Assembly (NCBI GenBank): GCA_027310605.1
Contig: DAIDAN010000018.1
Span: 1 to 11,194, forward strand
DNA from: Candidatus Aenigmatarchaeota archaeon
GTDB lineage: Archaea; Aenigmatarchaeota; Aenigmatarchaeia; Aenigmatarchaeales; DAIDAN01
Direction of reading: 5' to 3'
Length of the DNA: 11,194 bases
In this document: one piece after another, positions 1 to 4,463 of the stretch
How the letters are laid out: every line of letters starts with the position of its first letter
How positions within the stretch are numbered: the first letter of the stretch is position 1
The notes under the pieces: generated by a model
Seen by the model: the letters and a program-made list of their open reading frames with translations, nothing else
The model's database searches: none
What the model was told of the DNA's origin: nothing
Translations under genes and position numbers: made by a program

Positions 1-294
1 GGGCTGGAAGATGCCTTGATAAGGGAGATAAAAGAGGAAACAGGACTGTCTGTAAAAATAATTGCCCCAGTTGATATTTGGTCCGTCTTGGAAGGCAGTC
101 TTCATCTGGTTGGCATAACTTATTTGTGCGAGAAAATCGGCAGAACCATGATTCTCAGCGAGGAACACGAAACCGCCGAGTGGATCGAGATGAAACCCGC
201 GGATTTTCTCCCGAAATGGATAAATGATACTATAGAAAAAGCAAATGTTTACTTTAACCATTGGGAACATTTGGAGAAGAACATGCAAGAATAG
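1..294 (+). CDS. Nudix hydrolase, C-terminal part (5' end outside window)
   Basis: The reading frame is open from the first base and ends at TAG 292-294, leaving 97 residues. The first residues, GLEDALIREIKEETGL, are the second half of a Nudix box (Gx5Ex7REUxEExGU): the window opens just after the first conserved Glu, and R-E-I-x-E-E-x-G-L is intact. Family members hydrolyse nucleoside diphosphates linked to another moiety (damaged or excess NTPs, NDP-sugars, ADP-ribose), using Glu residues of the box to bind Mg2+. The remaining part has the expected beta-strand pattern and ends in a helix with W-x-x-L. The substrate cannot be told from this fragment. There is no signal peptide or membrane segment in the visible part. 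The Nudix assignment is fairly firm; the substrate and gene name are unknown. Confidence 0.82.
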   Translation, partial: GLEDALIREIKEETGLSVKIIAPVDIWSVLEGSLHLVGITYLCEKIGRTMILSEEHETAEWIEMKPADFLPKWINDTIEKANVYFNHWEHLEKNMQE

Positions 295-316
295 GAATAA
301 TTACGATTATTTTGAT

Positions 317-470
317 AATTTAAGCCTGAATTCCACCGTCTTCAGACGGTGGTGGGTACGGGATGAAATCCCGTCGCTACATCTCTTTCACAGGGATGGC
401 GAAAGCGCAAATGAAAAACAATCAATATCGTATGATATCATGCCGCCGACTTTAGTCGGCGGTTATTGAC
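317..470 (+). mobile_element. Non-autonomous IS200/IS605 (ISDra2-like) element, PATE/MITE type
   Basis: The block is flanked on the left by TTGAT (312-316) and ends on the right in TTGAC (466-470). As I recall, these are the left and right cleavage sites used by the TnpA transposase of ISDra2. A perfect hairpin lies near the left end (333-340 with 345-352, loop TTCA), a second follows (358-364 with 368-374, loop GAA), and a third sits next to the right end (443-450 with 455-462, loop TTTA). Hairpins with TTCA or TTTA loops close to both ends are the recognition structures of single-strand TnpA transposases. No TnpA or TnpB frame fits in 154 bp, so the element would need a transposase in trans. 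Family assignment comes from structure and end sequences only. Confidence 0.6.
333..470 (+). ncRNA. Candidate TnpB guide RNA (omega/reRNA-like) remnant
   Basis: In IS200/IS605 elements the right end is transcribed into a guide RNA whose 3' scaffold ends at the element boundary and whose guide is the flanking DNA. This stretch has a compact hairpin ACGGGAT-GAA-ATCCCGT (358-374), then an unpaired purine-rich part with GGGATGGCGAAAGC (393-406), a small stem (425-429 with 434-438), and the right-end hairpin (443-462) finishing in TTGAC. That layout resembles the conserved scaffolds beside tnpB genes, but no tnpB is present here. If transcribed, the guide would be the roughly 16-20 bases after 470, which lie just upstream of the ferredoxin gene. 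Transcription and function are not shown; it may simply be a relic of a larger element. Confidence 0.35.
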
Positions 471-504
471 AAAGGATAAACTATCAGTTAATCAAGATGA
501 TTCT

Positions 505-693
505 ATGTCTTGGAGCATAAATCGCGAGAAATGCATTACCTGCGGTGGCTGCGTTGGTACATGCCCGCTCGCCGCGCTCGAGCTCTCGAACAACCACGGA
601 CTGGAGTGCGACGCGAAGCTCTGCAATCTTTGCGGGATATGCGAAAGGTTCTGCCCAGTGGGGGCGATAAGGGTGGAGAAGGAAAAGAAGTGA
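505..693 (+). CDS. 2[4Fe-4S] ferredoxin
   Basis: This is a 62-residue cytoplasmic electron carrier with two CxxCxxCxxxCP motifs: Cys10, 13, 16, 20 followed by Pro, and Cys40, 43, 46, 50 followed by Pro. This is the clostridial-type layout for two cubane clusters. There is an extra Cys35 and a Lys-rich C-terminus. The ATG at 505 is preferred because GATGAT (496-501) lies 3 nt before it, as in other genes here, and the conserved fold starts directly after; an upstream in-frame TTG at 466 belongs to the mobile-element end. The stop codon is 6 nt before the next gene, which in turn is 5 nt from a geranylgeranyl reductase. A ferredoxin next to this reductase in Methanosarcina acetivorans supports full lipid reduction, so electron delivery to the reductase is a reasonable inference. 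Confidence 0.93.
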   Translation: MSWSINREKCITCGGCVGTCPLAALELSNNHGLECDAKLCNLCGICERFCPVGAIRVEKEKK

Positions 694-699
694 AGAATT

Positions 700-1212
700 A
701 TGGTGAGAATCTTTCTCGCTGGAAAAATACCCAAAAGGAAAGAGGAGGCGAAAAGCAGCAGTGATTTTGCGGAATCAATTATTCCGCATATAAAACTGAA
801 AAACGCGGAATTCATAAAAGGAGAAAAGAGGGATTTGAACGAATCTGATTTTTTCCTAGTATTCGGGTGGGATTGCCGCCATATAAAAAATTCGGATATC
901 GTTATTGTTGATGCGCGCGAAAAGCTTGGAGCGGGAACTGCGCAGGAGATGTTAATAGCAAAGTATTTTGGAAAACCCGTCATAACAATCCTGCCGAAGA
1001 ACACGCATCACAGGAGATTGAATCTTGAATTCAACGGCAAAGTCATATCCGACTGGATTCACCCATTCATTTACAGCGCATCGGACATAATCGTTGAAAC
1101 CGAGAAAGAATTGGAATCTGCAATCGAAAAAGTCGTTAACAGGAATGTTAAAATAAAGAATATTTCCATTATTGAAGATTCGATAAATTACTTGAATGAA
1201 AAGTTAGGTTGA
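700..1212 (+). CDS. Nucleoside 2-deoxyribosyltransferase-like protein
   Basis: This 170-residue protein is apparently cytosolic. Its N-terminus VRIFLAGKI, a central HIKNSDIVIVDA (61-72) and G-x-G-T-A-Q-E-M-x-x-A-K-Y-F-G-K-P-V (77-94) match the nucleoside 2-deoxyribosyltransferase superfamily. In that family the Glu of the last motif (Glu83 here) is the catalytic nucleophile and the Asp residues bind the sugar. Characterised members move deoxyribose between bases or hydrolyse nucleoside and nucleotide N-glycosidic bonds; the actual substrate here is unknown. The C-terminal half (about 100-170) contains a DWIHPFIYSASDIIVE stretch and a predicted helix that I do not recognise. The gene is tightly packed between ferredoxin and geranylgeranyl reductase (6 and 5 nt gaps), so it is co-transcribed with lipid-reduction genes without an obvious reason. 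Fold assignment is good; function is open. Confidence 0.75.
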   Translation: MVRIFLAGKIPKRKEEAKSSSDFAESIIPHIKLKNAEFIKGEKRDLNESDFFLVFGWDCRHIKNSDIVIVDAREKLGAGTAQEMLIAKYFGKPVITILPKNTHHRRLNLEFNGKVISDWIHPFIYSASDIIVETEKELESAIEKVVNRNVKIKNISIIEDSINYLNEKLG

Positions 1213-1217
1213 TTATT

Positions 1218-2408
1218 ATGCTTGATTCGGAATATGATGTCGTTGTTGTAGGCGCAGGACCGGGCGGCTCCGCAACAGCAAAGCGTTGCGCAGAGCTTGG
1301 ACTAAAAACCGTAATGTTGGAGAAAAGGCTCTCGGTTGGCTCGGAAAAGCGCTGCGGAGAAGGGCTGTCAGCAGACGCTGTCGAGAAGCTGGGACAGAAG
1401 ATACCGCGGTACTGCATAATGCAGGACATCAACGGAGCGCTGGTTTACGCGCCGAGCGGAAAAAAAATCACGATTGATTTCGGAAAGACAGCAGGCTATA
1501 TTCTTGAAAGGAAACAATACGACAAATGGCTCGCGGAGGAGGCTGCGCGCGCAGGTGTAAAGGTTCAGGCGAAAACCAGCGTAACAGGAATAAGGAAGGA
1601 AAATGATTTTGTTAAAGGTGTGGACGCGGAATTCGAGAGCGAAAAGTTCTCAATCAATTCAAAAGTAGTGGTGGCAGCGGACGGAGTGGAGAGCAAGGTC
1701 GCGAGATGGGCTGGCTTGAACACCACAAACAAGCTGGTTAATATTGATTCCGGATTCCAATATGAAATGGTTGACATCGAGATTGAAGACCCGCACAAGA
1801 TAATTCTGTATTTCGGGAACAAGTACAGCCCTCGGGGTTATCTTTGGATTTTCCCGAAAGGCGAGGACAAGGCAAATGTTGGAATAGGAATAGGCGGCGC
1901 AGGCGGTTATGGAAAGACTGCGCGCCAGTTTCTGGAGGAATGGATTGGGACAATGCCGGGGTTGAAAAAAGGAAGCATAACGGAAGTGAACGCGGGCGGG
2001 ATTCCGGTCGGCGGGTTCCTGGACAACATGGTCATGAACGGACTGGTTATTGTAGGCGACGCGGCGCACCAGGTGAACCCCATACACGGCGGGGGAATGA
2101 AAGAGGCGGCGATAGCGGGAAAGATTGCAGGCGAAGTGATAGCTGAAGGAATAAAAGCAGGGGATGTGTCGCAGAAAAAACTTTCCAAGTACAACGACTT
2201 GTGGTGGAAGGAGCGCGGGAACCATCTTGCAAAGGTGCAGAAGCTGCGGGAAGTTGTTGAGAAAATGTCGGATGATGATTTTAACATGCTGGTTGACGCG
2301 CTTTCCGGCGAGGACTTGGTTGACTTCACGCACGGCTCTATCGGTAAGCTCGCGAAAATCCTGATGAAGAAGCCGAAGCTCGCGCTGCTCGCGAGGCATC
2401 TGTTGTGA
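1218..2408 (+). CDS. Geranylgeranyl reductase (digeranylgeranylglycerophospholipid reductase family flavoprotein)
   Basis: This is a 396-residue FAD enzyme expected to saturate the double bonds of the geranylgeranyl chains of archaeal ether lipids at the membrane surface. The N-terminal Rossmann fold has GAGPGG (12-17) and Glu35 at the end of strand 2. KRCGEGL (44-50) holds a conserved Cys. RGYLWIFPKG (206-215) followed by VGIGIGG is the substrate-cavity signature of the GGR family, and GDAAHQVNPIHGGG, with Asp281, is the second FAD-binding motif. The length agrees with archaeal homologues. ATG 1218 is chosen because GGTTGAT (1207-1213) precedes it by 4 nt and the Rossmann strand follows at once. 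It is the third gene of the ferredoxin operon, and the ferredoxin is a plausible reductant. Plant ChlP-type reductases are the nearest alternative, but an archaeal lipid role fits better. Confidence 0.92.
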   Translation: MLDSEYDVVVVGAGPGGSATAKRCAELGLKTVMLEKRLSVGSEKRCGEGLSADAVEKLGQKIPRYCIMQDINGALVYAPSGKKITIDFGKTAGYILERKQYDKWLAEEAARAGVKVQAKTSVTGIRKENDFVKGVDAEFESEKFSINSKVVVAADGVESKVARWAGLNTTNKLVNIDSGFQYEMVDIEIEDPHKIILYFGNKYSPRGYLWIFPKGEDKANVGIGIGGAGGYGKTARQFLEEWIGTMPGLKKGSITEVNAGGIPVGGFLDNMVMNGLVIVGDAAHQVNPIHGGGMKEAAIAGKIAGEVIAEGIKAGDVSQKKLSKYNDLWWKERGNHLAKVQKLREVVEKMSDDDFNMLVDALSGEDLVDFTHGSIGKLAKILMKKPKLALLARHLL

Positions 2409-2577
2409 AACTGCATTTTTGTCCGTTCTGATTCTTTTGTTGAAAAAAGTAGCGGCAAAAATATTTTACAAATAACTCCGTGAATTTATATTTTATGTTT
2501 ACGACGATTTTCATTTTAAATCGTTATCGTTGTCAGATACGGAAAATCTGCTAATAAAAAATCAGAAGCAAAAGTCT

Positions 2578-2586
2578 CTTATTAAC
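2578..2586 (+). promoter_or_regulatory. Possible TATA box for the DUF488 gene
   Basis: TTATTAAC is centred about 26 nt before ATG 2608, the distance expected for an archaeal leaderless transcript, and no Shine-Dalgarno sequence precedes that ATG. The long AT-rich spacer from 2409 also has stronger-looking candidates: TTTATATTTTA (2485-2495) and TTTTAAAT (2515-2522). The second overlaps a 7-bp inverted repeat, ACGATTT/AAATCGT (2504-2510 with 2518-2524), that could be an operator. Which box is used cannot be decided by reading. Confidence 0.35.
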
Positions 2587-2607
2587 TTTCCGCTGCAATA
2601 TTATTTC

Positions 2608-3129
2608 ATGCTTACTGTTTACACAATCGGCCATTCCACGCGCGAGAAGGAAAAGTTTCTCGGAATGCTGAAGGCGCATGGCATAAGGCTGCTGATAGAT
2701 GTGCGCACCATTCCGAAATCGAGGAAAGTTCCGCAGTTCAACCGGGACAGGCTGGAGGAATATCTGCGAAAGAACAAGATAATGTACTTGCACATGCCGG
2801 AGCTCGGCGGGTTGAGGCGCGCCTTGAAAAATTCCATAAACACCGGCTGGAGAAACGCGAGCTTCCGCGGCTATGCGGATTATATGCAGACCGAGGAATT
2901 CTGGAAGGGAATGGACAAGCTTTTGAAAACCGCGGCGGGCGAAAAAAGCGCGATAATGTGCGCGGAGGCTCTGCCTTGGAGATGCCACCGCTCGCTGATA
3001 GCGGACGCTCTTCTTATGAAAGGCGCAAAAGTTTTTCATATTCTTTCCGCAAGCAGCCTGCTCGAGCACAGGATGACAAAGTTTGCGAAAGTCAGGAACG
3101 GTAAAATAATTTATCCGGCTGCAAAATAA
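2608..3129 (+). CDS. DUF488 family protein
   Basis: This 173-residue soluble protein has the DUF488 hallmarks. It opens with TVYTIGHSTR (3-12), then LLIDVRTIPKSRKVPQFN (28-45), with the conserved D-V-R and P-x-S-x-x-x-P-x-F. It ends with the family's C-A-E-x-x-P-x-x-C-H-R signature (Cys118, Glu120, Cys126, His127, Arg128), a candidate metal or catalytic site. The biochemical role of DUF488 is not established to my knowledge. The ATG at 2608 is chosen because the family starts at this point and the length is then typical; an in-frame TTG at 2530 would add an unlikely 26-residue tail. It is separated from the lipid operon by 199 bp and likely transcribed alone. The family call is firm; no function should be read into it. 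Confidence 0.88.
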   Translation: MLTVYTIGHSTREKEKFLGMLKAHGIRLLIDVRTIPKSRKVPQFNRDRLEEYLRKNKIMYLHMPELGGLRRALKNSINTGWRNASFRGYADYMQTEEFWKGMDKLLKTAAGEKSAIMCAEALPWRCHRSLIADALLMKGAKVFHILSASSLLEHRMTKFAKVRNGKIIYPAAK

Positions 3130-3151
3130 GCTGGTGGGGTCAGAGAGATCC

Positions 3152-3206
3152 GGGGGAAATTACGTTTCCCCCAAGGGTTCCCCTTCCTCTTGAAGGGCTT
3201 AACCCT
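3152..3206. repeat. Pair of hairpins, possible terminator of the minus-strand ORF
   Basis: GGGGGAAA (3152-3159) pairs with TTTCCCCC (3165-3172) around a 5-nt loop. Next to it, AGGGTT (3174-3179) pairs with AACCCT (3201-3206), enclosing CCCTTC (3181-3186) paired with GAAGGG (3192-3197). The second structure overlaps the TAA (3199-3201) of the reverse-strand ORF and the first lies just beyond it, so they could end or stabilise its transcript. They could equally be part of a mobile element. Confidence 0.5.
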
Positions 3207-3447
3207 CAGGTGTTTCTTTCCCTTGAGGCTTCTTTTTAAAAGAAAGGCTCATTCGAACTCCCGTCCGTTGGTTTCTCCGATTAATTTCTGGCACAAAACC
3301 AACAATCATATCATCAGAAGCCGCTATTTTTTCAGCTTCTTCAGCGCTCCAGTAATATTTTACTCCTATATTGTTTCTTTTGATTGAAACAATATGCCTC
3401 TTTTTGCTTAAGGTTTTTCTCGCGAGAAAAACCTTATCTGGAGCCAA
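3199..3447 (-). CDS. Hypothetical small basic protein (uncertain gene)
   Basis: This is an 82-residue frame from ATG 3447 to TAA 3199 on the reverse strand. I do not recognise it. It begins MAPDKVFLARKTLSKKRHIVSIKR, continues with a short amphipathic helix WSAEEAEKIAASDD (33-46), and ends in a very basic, Lys/Arg-rich tail. No membrane segment or metal motif is visible. Codons 5-13 are encoded by a perfect 28-bp palindrome and codons 18-27 by a 20-bp hairpin, which is odd for a normal gene. It is the longest open frame in the roughly 400-bp stretch between DUF488 and the tRNA, and its codon choice looks host-like. A nucleic-acid-binding role can be imagined from the charge but is not supported. 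It may be a fragment of an element gene. Confidence 0.35.
   Translation of the reverse strand: MAPDKVFLARKTLSKKRHIVSIKRNNIGVKYYWSAEEAEKIAASDDMIVGFVPEINRRNQRTGVRMSLSFKKKPQGKETPEG
3368..3395. repeat. Inverted repeat, 10-bp perfect arms
   Basis: ATATTGTTTC (3368-3377) and GAAACAATAT (3386-3395) are perfect reverse complements around an 8-nt loop. They lie inside the early part of the uncertain reverse-strand ORF, close to the longer palindrome at 3409-3436. Confidence 0.7.
3409..3436. repeat. 28-bp perfect palindrome
   Basis: The arms TAAGGTTTTTCTCG and CGAGAAAAACCTTA are exact reverse complements with no spacer, centred between 3422 and 3423. The palindrome breaks at 3408/3437 (T opposite T). 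It lies 34 bp inside the putative right inverted end (3470-3476) and within the first codons of the reverse ORF. It could be a dimeric protein binding site, a transposase recognition hairpin or a bidirectional terminator. Confidence 0.8.
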
Positions 3448-3500
3448 CTATCCTGACCTGGCTAGACTATGACCCCTTATTCATGGATTATTGCAGAGTC

Positions 3501-3510
3501 TTTTTATATC
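3501..3510 (+). promoter_or_regulatory. TATA box of the tRNA-Thr gene
   Basis: TTTTTATATC is centred about 29 nt upstream of the first tRNA base (3536), which fits an archaeal box A with transcription starting a few bases before the mature 5' end. No competing box is nearer. Confidence 0.65.
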
Positions 3511-3535
3511 TTTAGTGGAATAGTTTATTTCTAAT

Positions 3536-3672
3536 GCCCTGATGGCTCAGTTGGTAGAGCGGCTGCCTTGTATATCGCAAAATGGAAATCAGGAGGAACT
3601 TGGAACTGAAAACCGTAGGTTTGCGGTTCAGTAAGCAGCAGGTCGCCGGTTCGATCCCGGCTCAGGGCTCCA
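3536..3672 (+). tRNA. tRNA-Thr(UGU) with a 61-nt intron and encoded CCA
   Basis: Exon 1 is 3536-3572, the intron 3573-3633 and exon 2 3634-3672; the mature RNA is 76 nt including CCA (3670-3672). The acceptor stem GCCCTGA/TCAGGGC, D stem GCTC/GAGC, anticodon stem GCTGC/GCAGC and T stem GCCGG/CCGGC are all perfect. The anticodon TGT (3569-3571) is followed by A37. The discriminator base is U73 with G1-C72 and C2-G71, as in archaeal tRNA-Thr. The intron sits at 37/38. CTTG (3567-3570) faces TCAG (3628-3631) as a four-position helix (one T-C mismatch, one G-T), with 3-nt bulges at 3571-3573 and 3632-3634 and an intron helix 3574-3581/3620-3627. That is bulge-helix-bulge geometry for the archaeal splicing endonuclease, with a slightly relaxed core. 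Confidence 0.93.
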
Positions 3673-3673
3673 C

Positions 3674-3678
3674 TTTTT
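3674..3678 (+). terminator. T-run terminator after the tRNA
   Basis: Five consecutive T residues begin one base after the encoded CCA. Archaeal RNA polymerase terminates at short T-runs, and this is the expected place for the end of the tRNA precursor. Confidence 0.5.
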
Positions 3679-3732
3679 ATTGAGCAAAACATTCCGTAGC
3701 GATTCTATTAACGATCGCATCCTCCGCAAAAT

Positions 3733-4368
3733 TTACCTACGGCATTTTCTCATGAACAATTCTATCTCGGCGGGAACGCCGCGTAGCCTGCGCGACATCG
3801 GCATCGGCGCGAAAAAGCTTCTCTTGACGATTTCCAATCCATACTTCTTCAGCATCGAATCCAGCTCGGAAAATTTTATTATTGATACATGCGTCGGGTC
3901 CTTGTCCAGAAACCCGAAAATCCTTCTTGGCCACGCGTCTATGGGCATGGATATTATCAGGTACCCGTTTTTTTTCAGCATCCTTGCCAGCGTCCCGAAA
4001 GACTTCTTCATATTTTCAGTATGCTCCAGCAAGTCCAGCGCGCAGATGCAGTCGAACATGGCATTTCCGTACGGGCGGGACCTTCCGATGTCCGAAACCT
4101 TTAAACGGGCGTCCGGCGCTATTTTTTTCGCCTTCCCTATGGCGAACGGCGAAATGTCGCACCCGTAAACTTCATCGAAATACCCGGAAGCCAGCTTCAG
4201 CAGATAGCCGAACGCGCAGCCGACGTCCATAAACTTTCCGGAGATTCCTTTTTCCCTGATGAAGGAAATGACGCTGCCGAACTGCCTTGAGTGGTTTATG
4301 CTTTCATAATTCCCGTAGTTGGATTTCTCCTTTCCGTAGAAATATTTTTTGTCAAAATGATTTCTCAT
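3733..4368 (-). CDS. Class I SAM-dependent methyltransferase
   Basis: This 211-residue soluble protein has the seven-beta-strand methyltransferase core. Motif I is FMDVGCAFGYLLKLA (46-60, Asp48 and the Gly loop for SAM); the acidic end of strand 2 is GCDIS with Asp71; motif IV is FDCICALDLLEHTEN (105-119), typical of the UbiE/Methyltransf_11 group; and LARMLKKNGYLIISMP follows as the post-motif strand. The N-terminus (YFYGKEKSNYGNYESI) resembles the entry segment of methyltransferases found in glycan clusters. The substrate is unknown. It is transcribed divergently from a glycosyltransferase with a 95-bp spacer, which suggests both act on a surface glycan or lipid-linked sugar. No Shine-Dalgarno sequence precedes ATG 4368, and a TATA box lies about 25 nt upstream, so the mRNA is probably leaderless. 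Confidence 0.88.
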   Translation of the reverse strand: MRNHFDKKYFYGKEKSNYGNYESINHSRQFGSVISFIREKGISGKFMDVGCAFGYLLKLASGYFDEVYGCDISPFAIGKAKKIAPDARLKVSDIGRSRPYGNAMFDCICALDLLEHTENMKKSFGTLARMLKKNGYLIISMPIDAWPRRIFGFLDKDPTHVSIIKFSELDSMLKKYGLEIVKRSFFAPMPMSRRLRGVPAEIELFMRKCRR

Positions 4369-4388
4369 AACAATACCGGTGACGCTTC

Positions 4389-4396
4389 ATATAAAA
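4389..4396 (-). promoter_or_regulatory. TATA box of the methyltransferase gene
   Basis: On the minus strand TTTTATAT is centred about 25 nt before the ATG at 4368. This places the transcription start at or next to the start codon, as in leaderless archaeal genes. Confidence 0.6.
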
Positions 4397-4431
4397 GGAT
4401 GACAAGACAATTTAAGCTGCAGTCAGGCACA

Positions 4432-4439
4432 TTTTTATA
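4432..4439 (+). promoter_or_regulatory. TATA box of the glycosyltransferase gene
   Basis: TTTTTATA is centred about 28 nt before ATG 4464. No Shine-Dalgarno sequence precedes that ATG, so a leaderless transcript is expected. A second AT-rich stretch (4447-4459) is too close to serve this start. Confidence 0.55.
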
Positions 4440-4463
4440 GGCATTGTTTTTTATAAAATAGTT

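Larger units (their letters stand above)
3136..3476. mobile_element. Possible MITE-like block with short inverted ends
   Basis: GGGGTCA at 3136-3142 is mirrored by TGACCCC at 3470-3476. Just outside, AATAAG (3125-3130) is mirrored by CTTATT (3476-3481). Beyond the seven matching bases the two ends diverge, and no target-site duplication is visible. The interior is unusually rich in perfect inverted repeats and contains only one uncertain ORF on the minus strand. The block sits directly upstream of a tRNA gene, a common landing place for mobile DNA. This is suggestive of a small or decayed element but not proof. Confidence 0.3.

Noticed and set aside
333..462. Three hairpins in a row considered as a CRISPR array
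   Set aside because: The stems differ in sequence, there are no identical repeats or regular spacers, and the ends fit an IS200/IS605 element better.
466..504. TTG start at 466 for the ferredoxin
   Set aside because: It lies in the TTGAC element end, adds 13 non-family residues, and the ATG at 505 has a ribosome site 3 nt upstream.
492..1004. 170-codon open frame on the minus strand
   Set aside because: It is antisense to the ferredoxin and deoxyribosyltransferase-like genes, Ser/Phe-rich and without family motifs.
1907..2458. 183-codon open frame on the minus strand
   Set aside because: It is the shadow of the geranylgeranyl reductase gene; low-complexity Ser/Pro/Phe composition.
3190..3387. 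65-codon plus-strand frame in the hairpin block
   Set aside because: It is opposite the better minus-strand frame, starts at a non-ATG codon without a ribosome site, and is only a chance Phe/Ser-rich frame.
3136..3476. Complete insertion sequence with transposase
   Set aside because: No transposase motif or DDE/HUH residues, only 7-bp matching ends and no target duplication; kept as a low-confidence MITE-like block.
3680..4168. 162-codon plus-strand frame after the tRNA
   Set aside because: It overlaps the methyltransferase on the opposite strand, which has all SAM-binding motifs; the plus frame has none.
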